This document shows, piece after piece, positions 54,271 to 64,000 of a stretch of DNA of 64,000 bases. The first letter of the stretch is position 1, and each line of letters starts with the position of its first letter. Location of the stretch: assembly GCA_001599915.1 (NCBI GenBank), contig BCIG01000009.1:62001-126000 (forward strand), given 5' to 3'. The notes below the pieces were generated by a model, which had not been told where the DNA came from, did no database searches, and saw only the letters and a list, made by a program, of their open reading frames with translations. The position numbers and the translations under genes were made by a program. This DNA comes from Symbiotaphrina buchneri (taxonomy: Eukaryota; Ascomycota; Symbiotaphrinales; Symbiotaphrinaceae).

Positions 54271-55421
54271 TCAAGGAGATAGTGCCCTTTTATAGGACCC
54301 GAACTGTAGAAATAATTCAGTCAGCACACACTTCCTCTTAATGACCTCGACATAAACTGAGCTGAATCCTTACAAAGGGACTAGGTTGTTTGACAGGAAG
54401 TTAGAGCAGGAGTTCGGATGGTAAGGAGCAGGAAGGAGCTGCGTCAGAGGAGTGCAATAGCAGGATATAGGATGGCCAACAAAGCTTTGCCAAACAGATG
54501 GTCTTCAAGGAGCCAGATGCACGAGAAGCAGGTGAGGAGTGAGAAGCAAGCGTGGAGGGGACTTGAAGAAGCTCAGATGACACGGTCTCGTATCTATATA
54601 GATACATGCATATAGGCATGTGCGGAATATAGACAGGATCACGGAGTGAGAGGCCGCGACACTGACATGTATATATATATATATATATATATCTATATAT
54701 AGCATGAGGAAAGAAGAGTATGAAAGGAAAGAGGAAAAGGAGATGCTCGTGGAGGAGGAGGATGATGAGTCTTATACATATAGCGGCTCCCCTCCCGACG
54801 GCCTCTGCTTCGCCCCAGTGGGACGGTGGCAGGCAAACCAGGGACGGTCAGTCACCGTTGGAGATAGGTCTCGTGTGATGAGGGAGGATTTGCCGGGTCA
54901 GGACAAACGCGTAGTCAGTGAAAGTTGGCTGGACTCGTCTGTTTGTCCATCGATCGAATCGACTGATCATCCATCGACGCTGGTAATCAGCTGGCAAGGT
55001 TCGAGGTGCCATATCATCCATCCTGCAAACGCTCCAACCCGCAACGAAATATCCCCGCTGCTGCTGCACAGACTGCTGATTTTGATGCAGACTTCCGCCC
55101 GGGAGCGGAGTCCGAGCAAGCGTACATTTCAGCTGCAGATCACAAGCGGGCCGCAACATGCCTTCCGGCTGGGTGTGATTTCAAGTAGATTTCTTTTGTT
55201 TGCTATCAACGAGGAAAAAAGCATCCTTTTCTCCAATTAAGACCCAAGCGCAACAAATGAACCGTATGCCCACCGCCCCTGTAAAACCAATCGCTGCTAT
55301 GCAAGAACCCATTGAACTCAGCCCACCGCAAAGTAAAAAGGCCATGGTATACAATAAGAGACTCATCAGGAATGATCCAGCAATGATGCTATGAGAGAGG
55401 TGTTGTTCTTTTGGACCGCGT
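54271..55421. other. Intergenic with TA microsatellite
   Basis: No gene is supported. It contains the TA run at 54670-54692 and further TATA-rich pieces, then the 3' flank of the metacaspase gene. Confidence 0.45.
54670..54692. repeat. TA dinucleotide microsatellite
   Basis: About eleven consecutive TA units, followed by a further interrupted TATATA stretch to about 54702. Confidence 0.95.
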
Positions 55422-57066
55422 TTACATGACATAGAGTAGGTTGGTATCTGCAAGTAGTTAGTTGGTTGTTTTGGGGCTGATTGGAGTAGATTGCAGTGCA
55501 GGCACGTACCTAGCGGGTGGCTGCTGCTAAGTTGCGGCTTCTGACTATATTGTCCCTGAAGCTCGTCTCGGATGCTGTTTAGAAGCTGCACGTAAGACTG
55601 GTTGGGGTTCTTCTTGAGAGCGTTTATAAAGGCCCATGACATGGCGCCAGTGGCTTCACCGTTGATCTGCGCGTCTTGCCTGTACATCCGGTTAGCACGA
55701 ATATGCATGAAATTGCAAAGACAGCTTACGAGGTCTGTGTATCCTTGCTTCCCGACCACATGATGACGTCTGCTGGAGATGTCTTCGTCTGTTTCGCTCG
55801 CTGGTATGCCTCCTCGCCAGTAGTTGCTTTCTTGAAGAAGCTCATGGCTGTATTTGCCATGCCGCCCAAGTCTCCACGCGCATATGCGGATACAACACCC
55901 AGCAAACCCTGACCGGCTTCCTTGGCCAAGTTGGGCTCTTTGAGTACTCCTTGAGTGGAATAGATGTATGGTAGATCGAGAGCAGAGCCGGAGTGACACG
56001 AGTCGAAGATGGCAGTCAGCCGCACTCCGGGCCTAAGCGGCTGGACCCTAATAAAGATATGAGTAAGCACTTTAGTTGAAAATCCTGGGGCAACGTCATA
56101 CATTATTCTGTGCATCTCGTCATCCACAATGTGCCCTGCGGTTCTGAAATCGACTGGGTAAATGACTTCGTCATAGCCATCATCTTCATCACCGTCCAGA
56201 TCTGGCGTTTGCCCTCCGTGGCCTTCCAACAATTAGCGCGGTGAATTCGAGGTGCAGGTACAGTTCATACCAGAGTAATGAAAGAACAAGGAGTCGTTGG
56301 GTTGAGCATCCTTCACTAGCCAATGCATAGCCCTGATAATGTTCGCTTTCGTGGGTTGGCTCATGGGGTTTTGCTGATCATCTGTAAGGATGACCATGTC
56401 CTCTCTAGCATAGCCAAAGTGTTGGTTCAAGAAAGTCGACATGTTCTTGACGTCGTTTATACACCCTCTTAACTGTCCCTTTTGACCAAAGTAGTTGATG
56501 CCAATGAGGAGCGCCTTTCTCCGTCCAGTGCAGTTAGAATATTGAAAGCTGTAGCCCTGAGGAGCGCCATGCCCGAAGCCTTGCGGAGTTTGAGGAGGTG
56601 GAGGAGGAGCACCATGATTTCCATGCGTGTAAGCGTTCGAATTCACCGATGGCATAGCTGGGATGGTCAGTGCAGCTCTTGGAGACAGGGTGGCCTTGAG
56701 GCATACCTGGTCGGGAGCCATAGTTTGGTTGAGGAGGACCGTAGTTAGGAGGGGGCTGATTGTAGCCATAAGGTTGTTGTGGAGGCGGCTGCGACAGTGA
56801 GTATCGACCATCTAGCAGATCATTGACTGAAATTACCTGCTGATAACCTCCATATGGTTGAGGAGATGGGGTCCCATATCCGTAAGGGCCTGGTGGCGGC
56901 GGCCCTGGCGGCGGATAATATCCCTGTGGTCTACTACAGGATTAAATAAGGGTCTTGAATATCTCAGATTCCTGATAACTCACGGATACGGTTGCTGGTA
57001 TTGCTGGGGCGGTGGCCCTCCGTGCTGCTGGGCGCCAGAATACTGCTGGCCTGGATAGTAAGACAT
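55422..57066 (-). CDS. casA: Type I metacaspase with Pro/Gln-rich prodomain
   Basis: Eight exons (57066-56984, 56930-56837, 56788-56707, 56657-56271, 56222-56102, 56047-55730, 55679-55510, 55447-55422) encode 426 residues. The prodomain (about 1-115) is rich in Pro, Gln, Gly and Tyr ([20 protein letters not shown] and similar). The peptidase begins at [20 protein letters not shown]. The catalytic His is in SGHGGQTPD, about residue 217, and the catalytic Cys in [15 protein letters not shown], about residue 273. The C-terminal [12 protein letters not shown] is the usual family end. Metacaspases are calcium-dependent, Arg/Lys-specific cysteine peptidases acting in protein quality control and stress-related death. 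A 54-bp intron between exons 5 and 6 contains no in-frame stop. Aspergillus has two paralogues (CasA, CasB), and the symbol is provisional. Confidence 0.92.
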
Positions 57067-59489
57067 CTAGCCTTGCGCGTCGCGAATTGCGCACGACGAC
57101 CGCGTTCAAAGGCAAAGATCGATTTTAAACAAGAATATAGATGTGAATCTGAGAATCTGCTCTCGTTTACCAGGCTCGGGAGGAGCAAAAGGATTTGAGG
57201 GAGGATGTTCGTTATGATGATGACGAGGCAGATGGAATCTTGGTCGCCGGCCGGAGGATAATCAAGCCGCTAAGCGATTCTAAAGATAGACCCCTCTGTT
57301 TTGCGTTTGCGGAGAAACTGCCGAGGGAGCAAGGTGGACCCTTGGATAAAGTACGGAGTACGGATGAGGGATCGCCGGCCAAGAGAAACAGCCCGGAAAT
57401 GTGCAAATTCACAGAACAGGGAATCGCAGAAAGTAAATTGAGAAAAAGATCTACACTCCTCCCTTTTTAAGCGCTGAAGAGCCCGCTTTGGGCTGCGACG
57501 GCAATACGAGGACGGGGGGATAGAAAAGAAACCGCCTAATGCAGGCCGTAATGCGCTTTGAAGACGGTCGAGTGCTAGCATGCAACGGATCTTTGGATTC
57601 CTTCTTGGAGAGGTTATCCGTAGCATTCTCTGCTTCCTTGACCCCTGTCCAATCGGTCAAAGCCATGGTGGGCCCAATGAACAGGCCAAGAAATGGGCCA
57701 GCCCTATGGCCGGCATGCAAGTCAGCGTGCACTGAGCACCTTGAGAGACCAGTCAACCCGTGCTCCTGGGTTGCATCTCGTCACAGCGGCATGCTTGTTG
57801 CTCTACGCTGTATTTCCAGCTTCAAGCCAAGAAAAGACAGACAAGGGGACTAATGCCTCCCATGGAGAGACATGCTGCTACTCAATTCGATCAATTGTGT
57901 CCAAACGGGAACGCCTCTGTCGTCGAACTGGAGCTAAGTGATTCAGCTCCCATGCATCTGTTGGCAGGCCTTTCCATGACCCCTGGTCGGTAGTCGGCGC
58001 TTGGGATCATGAGTGACCCGTCCTCTGAAAGCATAACTCGCTGCCGGAGCGGGAACGTGGAGATAGGTAGATATGGGCACCGAAAGTGGCATATGGCACG
58101 CCTCAACCCTACCTTAGATGCATTAAGGTGTCAATCGCTGGCAAGTTGTGAAGCTTGACCCCGGCTCACCGGCTTCCCTGCGACCCGAGACGATGCGTGC
58201 TGTTGAGCCTGGACCGGTCCGTGGCTTGCGTCGGTTAGAGCCCTCTTCTTTGAACCTATCACCCCTAGACACCACATCATGCCGAGGACGCCACAACTTT
58301 ACCTGATTGATCCATCCAGGACACTATTTGCGGCTTCCTTATGCAACATGTGGAATTGAGACTATTCTTGGGCTGCCCTAAAAGTCCGATGTCGGTCTTG
58401 TACAGTGAAAGTTGACCATGAGCATGACCGCATGGACCTTACCACTGGCCTGGTAACGTCTACAGGCTGAGACCTTGCAACCATGTGCATTACTCCCAGA
58501 AGACTTTCTCACCTTTCTTGACCGACTCTGGTGAAGACCTACGCTAGGTTGTCCAGAGCATGCATTTCAGGATACCTTCGATGTCATCATACGTCAATTG
58601 CTGAATCCCGCGGCATCGATTTCTTGATAACAGCCAATGGATAAATCTCAATGGTTCTGGAGGGCAGTGCTGACGCAGCAGCATGGCAATGCATTAAGGC
58701 TTGAGCTGAGAGCAGCCAGGGTGTATCAGAGCTGATGCAAAGCCGGTGAATGACAATTGCAATTGCACAAGCATGCTGGATAATTCACGGAGACGAGTTC
58801 TTATTGCATTGTTGATTGCAACGTTTCATGGACATGCGGACATCACGATGCAGGGGATAAGGGAAGTACCAGCAATTGTAGAGATCTGAAGTGAGAACGT
58901 GTCGGATAGGGATGGTAGGGCTGAAAGGAAGATGGAAGACAATTGGAATAAACATCTGAGCTGTCAGGGTTATGAACTTTTGACAGCTGCGGGCCAGATG
59001 TTGCTAGCCTGAAAGCAGTTAACGTGAATCAGTTAATGACCGCCAAGAGGAGGCCAAATCTGTGACTGTGAGTGGTGGACCACTACACCAGACCTTAGTA
59101 AGCCGTGGGCTTCTTTTCCGCTCCACAGCAGACGTCGGACCTCCGCCTGCCCTTCGTCACCGCAGCTGTCGTACCTCGGACTGACAGTCACGCAACAGCA
59201 TCAACATCTCAGCACCCCTCCCACAACCAATCAAAACATCGTTGCCGGTACCCCTATTCATCCCTATTCATCACCGGGAAACTGTCAACGACTCCCTAAC
59301 GGGCCAGTACCGGCCGGATAAGGCCCGGTCTTTTCGGGACGTGTCGACCGAGGCTTTCACCAAGGTCCCGAAGTCGTGTGGTGAGTAAACCAGTCGTTTT
59401 TCTCATCTCTGAATTTTTCGGCCCCTGAGACTCAGGGGCCCCGTCTGTGAAGATTATACACGTTAGCTAACAATGTTCAACAGGTCAGG
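57067..59489. other. Large intergenic region, about 2.4 kb
   Basis: Divergent upstream region of the metacaspase and Spt10-like genes. I see no coherent gene. A likely 5' UTR intron of the Spt10-like gene lies near 59380-59483 (GTGAGT to TTCAACAG). Confidence 0.45.
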
Positions 59490-61710
59490 ATGCCGGCAAT
59501 GTTGGAAGACCCGACGGCGCCGCCCATCTACCGCTCATCTGGCGCGCCGCCTTACCCTAGCCCTAACTCTCCTTTACCCCCTGAAATTCAGCCTCGCCAA
59601 GTGACGCTTCGTGATCATATCACTATTGCAACTCTTGTTCCCTTTTCTTCTCCTGATCAGATACCCCGTTCGTTGCTAGTTTACCTATGTGGTCAATTAA
59701 ATCGCGAGATCGACAAGGGAGATACCTACCCAATGACTGACCATCTGTTACCTGAGACGTTTGGTACTTATTGGTTCGCAAACTTTGGCGCGATCATGCT
59801 GCTTGGCGAGATCTCCAGTCAAGATCACCTCCGAAAGCTGGAGAGTCAGGGCATCGATTGGGACAAGCAGTGCCTAGGCAGCTTCTACATCAAGCCCAAT
59901 TATCCTGGTCGTAGCAGTCATGTTTGCAATGGAGGCTTTCTCGTGACAGACGCGTCCAGAAACCGTGGCGTCGGCAGGCTCATGGGCGAAGCCTATCTTG
60001 ACTGGGCTCCTAAGCTGGTCAGTCGCTACACCCGGTGAAAGCGGTGTGTTGAAATCGAACTGACTTCACCAGGGATACACCTACTCTGTGTTCAACCTGG
60101 TGTACGAGACGAACCAAGCGTCATGCCGTATATGGGACGCTCTGGGCTTCAAGCGTATCGGAAAGATCAAAGGCTGTGGTAATCTAAGCTCCCACCCCGA
60201 AGGCTACGTGGACGCCATCATCTACGGGCGCGAACTGGGTCCGGAAGGCGAGGACTTTGTGTCGGAAGAACGCTTCGACAAGATCAAGTACTACCTCAAG
60301 CACGGCAAGTATCCCAACGGAGCCGGGCGTGCCGAGAAGAGCCGCCTCCGGAGCGCCGCCACACACTACCACCTGGACGGCGAGAAGCTCTTGCTGAAGA
60401 ACAAGGAAGTCATCGCCGATCCGCAGCAGCAGTACGAGATCGCGCGCAAGATCCATGTCCACAACCACGGCGGCATCAACAAGACGACGGCCACCATCGC
60501 GGAAAAGTACCACTGGGTGCGCATCAAGGAGACCGTCAGCCTGGTCATCAAGAACTGCGCCGATTGTAAGGAGCTGGCTAAAGCCCCTGTGGTGCGGGCG
60601 GAGAATCCAGTTTCGACCACGGACACTCAACCACAGAACCAAGGCATCCAGCCACGGAAATCATCTCTCGGCAACCACTCGCAGGCTCATTCCGCCGCCG
60701 GACGCGTCCTTGCAGTGCAGGGCTCCACAGCGCACCATATCCCTGAGTCCGAGGCGCTCAAAGCGGAGGAGGCGAGTCATCACACGCCGGCCCCGACAGC
60801 TCGGATGCATACGCACATTCCCGACGACTACAGCGACCTGCCGCTGGACCCACAGATCATGGACGACGTGCACCACCACTTCTCGCCCTACGACGCGCAC
60901 ACCCACCACTTCGGGCACGAGGGCGCGGTGCACGACCATTTCGGCGACGGGCCCGACGGCGGCGTTGCCAACCACGACAGCACGGACTACGAGGCGCTGC
61001 TGAATACGCACACGCACGCCGAATCGCCCGGCCCGGATGATGACCCGCTGGATCTTAATGCTGGCGTCTCTATTGGCAGCCATAGCCATGGTCATAACGG
61101 CCACGCGCATCACCATAGCCATCTTCACGGGAGCACCATCGACGATGATGACGACGATGATGCGCTCAACGCTGCTATGAACGATGCCGTGCGCGCTATG
61201 TCCGCCGATGGATCACTGCATTCCGGCCCTCATGCCCACGCCCACGCTCTGCACCACCAGTCGCAGCAGCAGCACGCGCTCACTTTACACGCACAGCCCC
61301 ATCTGCACCAGCAGCATCACGACGCCAAACCCAACACCATCCCGCATCCCTCCTCCTCCACATCCACCTCCTTAGCCGCCGCAGCCGCCGCAGCCGCCGC
61401 AGCCGCCGCAAGCGCCAGTCTCTTCTCGAACCACTACGACGCCAGCACACTTTCAGACGGGGACTTCGCGGGGATGGTGCACGACGACGACGACGACGGC
61501 GGGGGGAGCGAGGACTTGGACGCCGAGGGCGAGGCCGACGCCGATATCCTAGGGGGTACTGGCGGCGGGGGCGCGAGTGTTGGCACGAATATTCCGAATG
61601 TGGGGATGGGTGGAGTTGGCGCTGCGGACCTCGATTCAGGGGTGGGTGTGGATGGGCTTCCTGGCGGGGCGGCGGCACAGGGGCGGTTTAAGAGGCAGCG
61701 TGTGGCTTGA
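59490..61710 (+). CDS. spt10: Spt10-like GNAT protein with integrase-type H2C2 zinc finger
   Basis: Two exons (59490-60017, 60073-61710) encode 721 residues. Residues about 45-235 form a GNAT acetyltransferase-like domain: GGFLVTDASRNRGVGRLMGE carries the acetyl-CoA loop, and YSVFNLVYETNQASCRIWDA plus LGFKRIGKIKG close the fold. Residues about 270-345 contain an HHCC zinc finger (HVHNHGG, then CADC), with the spacing of retroviral-type integrase zinc-binding domains. This combination is that of yeast Spt10, which binds histone gene promoters through the finger. The remainder (about 350-721) is disordered: His-rich clusters (HSHGHNGHAHHHSHLHG), a poly-Ala run, acidic patches and a Gly-rich end with a terminal basic RFKRQRVA. 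The His-rich tail is much longer than the core and is unusual. Intron donor is GTCAGT. Confidence 0.83.
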
Positions 61711-62431
61711 GGAAGGAAAAAAGGCTGGCTTGGTGAGTGCGAGAGAGTGAGGGAATGAGGGCGGTCTTTTTCACTACGGATCCGCTTCCGAACTGGGGCT
61801 GGGGTTTTCTGTTACTGCATGTAAGATACAAATTATTCCTGCGTGAATAGGGGAGGGCTTTCTGGGGATTAGGTGCGCGGATGGATAGGGGAGAGCATTT
61901 GTGTGTACGATAGATAGTTTTCCTTTGCCCTTGTCCTGCGGCTTGGCGAGGCGGCGGGATTTGCGTGCATGCATACTTTGCACAGGACAGCATCGGACAG
62001 CAGAGGGCAGGACCGGAAAATCAGGATGGGCGGGTTGAAGTCAGGCATGGGCATTCTACATCTGCGGGTCGGCGGTCTTCTGCAACTGACGGAGTGCATA
62101 TGGAAGAAGGAAAAGCAATCAAGCATTCGCAACACGAAGAGCAAGACGGAGGAGCATAGCACATTTAGCAGTCTCATATGGGATGGATGAGTACATCGCT
62201 CTCGGATCAGATGCTCAGTGTACCTAGATATCAAGTGCTAGGACACCAATCCTACCAAAAGAACTACCACAAAAAGGCCATGCATGAAACATATAAGTAG
62301 AGTAGGGGTATCAAAAAAAAGCCCGTCACATCGACGTCAACGTCAACGTCAACGTCAATGCCACGTTCCCTTCCAACAAGCAAAAGACGCGCTGGCCAAA
62401 CGCTGAACACCCGCCATCATAAAATCCCGCT
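61711..62431. other. Intergenic, convergent 3' flanks
   Basis: The Spt10-like and Sec7/PH genes end towards each other. No gene is seen; a short CGTCAA repeat is listed separately. Confidence 0.5.
62335..62358. repeat. CGTCAA hexanucleotide repeat
   Basis: Four head-to-tail copies of CGTCAA (the last partly altered), about 75 bp downstream of the Sec7/PH gene stop. Confidence 0.9.
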
Positions 62432-64000
62432 TCAACCGCCTGCTGCAACCTGCTGCACAGCAGTCTCGGTCGGTTGAGGCGGTCCTTCCAGCTTTTCCTC
62501 CTCGTGGGCGTCCTGCGCCCGCTCTTCCTCTCCGCCGCTAGGAGCCTGTTTGCCCGAAGCGGCTCTCTCGGCGTAGATGCGTTCCTTTTCTTTCTGCGCC
62601 ATGGTCAGGCAGTCAATATAAGTGCGGAACTTGACAATCTCCCGCAGCAAGTACGAGGACTTGCGTTCCCAGTTGGCCATGGCCTTTGTCGCGTTGGGAT
62701 GGCGGGGGGAGAACTGTTCGACGAATCTGAGTCAGTATGACGGTGCTTCAGTTCAGGGGGTGGAAGAAGAGAGGACGTACAGCGAGCAGCATTGGCGCCC
62801 GTAACTCGTTGTGCCGCTGCAGTTCCTCCTCGACGTTCTTGACATACACAAGCAAAGCCTTCAGTTGATCTGCTTCTACAAGACTGCTTGTGGTACTCTG
62901 CGACGGTGGGGTCCACTCGGTGATGTTGACTCGGTCGCCTGGTAACCTTGCCTTGACGCTGCCTGGGCCATGTTCCATCGAGCTCCTGATGGAGCTCTGT
63001 ATGCTAGACCGCGGCATGCCCGGAGGGTTGTTGTCTTCGTTGCTGGCGACGCTGTTGATAATCGACTCGCTCCAGCCATACTCGATATTGCTGATACCAC
63101 CAATGAGAGGCTCCTTGGAGAGGCGAGCGCTCCAGTAGTTCGCCGTCGAAACAAATTCTTTCACAATTTCCGGAGTTCCAGCTTGGAAGAGGTGCACTGC
63201 TCCCGACGGCAAGGAAAGAGCCCAAACATGTGGCCTGGTCTTGGAGTATCCGGGCGGAGGTAGAGCTGATGCAAGTGTCTGCTTCAGCATGAAGCCCTCA
63301 AGTTGCTCAGCATTGTCCATCCAGTTACCGCCACCCACAACTGCATTGTTGCCGAGGCCACGTCCCCGTTGTTTACTTCTTGTGGATGCCTTCATGGAGA
63401 ACGAAAACAATTGCAATCGGCCTTTCTCTATAACAGCAAAGCACTCTTCCCAGTTTCGATCACGAGCCTTCTTATCGTTCGAATCCAGATGGCGTTTGTG
63501 TTTTAGCATTCCTTCCTTGGCCCACGGTGCGCCCGCAAGTTCCAAGGTTTCGTCCTCTAAAAGTGGTACGGAGCGGTTCGCTTCGTCGGTGGTATGTATA
63601 GATCCCTCCTCCCGAATGATGGCTTGACTGAGCGCATTGGCAAATCCAATGGACTGCTGGTAATCCCCTTGCGTGTATACAGAGCCAAAGGATTCAACGG
63701 ACATGGACGTTTGCGTCTTGCCAAAGGAGTATTTGCTCCAAACACTCGAGCCAGATGGAGTGAATACCGAAGAGGAACCATCATCAAAGCTACTTCGCGT
63801 GGAACTCATGGTCCCGTATATCCTGGAACGCATTCGGGACTTGGTCTGCCATTTTCCGGTGCTTGGTCGCTGATCCAGAGCTCCGCGAATGCTAGGATTC
63901 TCAGACGCGGCACGACTGATGGTGCTTGGCGACCGGCGTAACATGGAAGAAGGGGCAACTGACAACGTAGCCCCAGAAGCTTGCACTGGAGTGGCGGCTT
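62432..64000 (-). CDS. Sec7/PH-type Arf exchange factor, 3' portion (5' end outside window)
   Basis: The frame is open to the right edge, so the N-terminus is missing. Exons 64000-62781 and 62713-62432 are joined by a GTACGT...AACAG intron. The visible part starts Ser/Thr-rich (RRSPSTISRAASENPSIRG), then a pleckstrin-homology domain opens at GAPWAKEGMLKHKRHLD and continues NWEECFAVIEKGRLQLFSFS to KEFVSTANYWSARLSKEP. After it come a Ser-rich linker, a helical region (KALLVYVKNVEEELQRHNEL) and a further helical segment with YLLREIVKFRTYIDCLTMAQ. The acidic end is EEERAQDAHEEEKLEGPPQP. This is the C-terminal layout of fungal Syt1/Sec74-type guanine nucleotide exchange factors for Arf. The Sec7 domain itself should lie beyond the window, so the assignment rests on the PH region. 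Confidence 0.7.

Noticed and set aside
54990-55020. T-loop-like GGTTCGAGGTGCC considered as a tRNA remnant
   Set aside because: No matching acceptor stem, D-arm or anticodon arm could be placed around it.
57195-57470. Open frame upstream of the metacaspase
   Set aside because: It does not begin with ATG and lies in the expected 5' flank of the divergent gene.
60350-60560. Integrase-like zinc finger considered as part of a retroelement
   Set aside because: It is in one continuous frame with a GNAT domain, matching the host gene Spt10; no element ends, reverse transcriptase or other element parts are near.
62335-62358. Short regular repeat considered as a CRISPR-like array
   Set aside because: The units are six-base head-to-tail copies without spacers, in a eukaryotic genome; a simple hexanucleotide repeat.

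Overview
The window is nuclear DNA from a filamentous ascomycete (Pezizomycotina). Genes are dense and broken by introns of about 45-90 bp with GT-AG ends. Recognisable products are typical of moulds: an ApsB/Mto1-type microtubule organiser, a type I metacaspase with a P/Q-rich prodomain, an alternative NADH dehydrogenase, vanillyl-alcohol oxidase, a Taka-type amylase and GPI-anchored Ser/Thr-rich wall proteins. I cannot fix the genus; a Eurotiomycete or Dothideomycete relative is my inference. Most gene models were built exon by exon, with splice phases checked by arithmetic.

Layout, left to right. 1-2.5 kb: a DMT/triose-phosphate-type transporter. 2.9-3.8 kb: a gene-free AT-rich and GATA-rich island with an imperfect inverted repeat. 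4.2-5.5 kb: a YCII-domain protein lying only 27 bp behind a putative mitochondrial protein on the same strand, possibly bicistronic. 6.4-11.2 kb: a divergent pair, salicylate-hydroxylase-like FAD monooxygenase and vanillyl-alcohol oxidase, with a palindrome between them. 11.2-15 kb: mostly gene-poor, with one small candidate gene. 15-23.3 kb: LtrA-family membrane protein, mitochondrial GatB, and ApsB/Mto1. 24.7-28.3 kb: a small hydrophilic protein, a four-TM MARVEL-like protein and a PRISE-type reductase. 28.9-34.7 kb: a DUF155/Rmd1 mitochondrial protein divergent from Vps41 (HOPS). 35.7-39.9 kb: two divergent GPI-anchored Ser/Thr-rich proteins. 41-46.1 kb: arginase, external alternative NADH dehydrogenase and ribosomal protein S26. 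46.8-51.5 kb: a secreted alpha-amylase and a secreted type-B carboxylesterase with a shifted C-terminal frame. 52.2-54.3 kb: decayed, partly duplicated hypothetical genes. 55.4-57.1 kb: metacaspase. 59.5-61.7 kb: an Spt10-like GNAT protein with an integrase-type zinc finger. 62.4 kb to the right edge: the 3' part of a Sec7/PH-type Arf exchange factor.

The genes are mainly housekeeping: membrane trafficking, microtubule organisation, mitochondrial translation and respiration, arginine catabolism, and wall or secreted enzymes. The one obvious metabolic pairing is the FAD monooxygenase with vanillyl-alcohol oxidase, both expected to act on phenolics. I saw no secondary-metabolite core gene, no tRNA, no CRISPR array and no intact transposon. 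The best leads for something new are the tightly spaced YCII pair, the inverted-repeat island, the amylase with unusual conserved regions, and the decayed F-box-like gene array.
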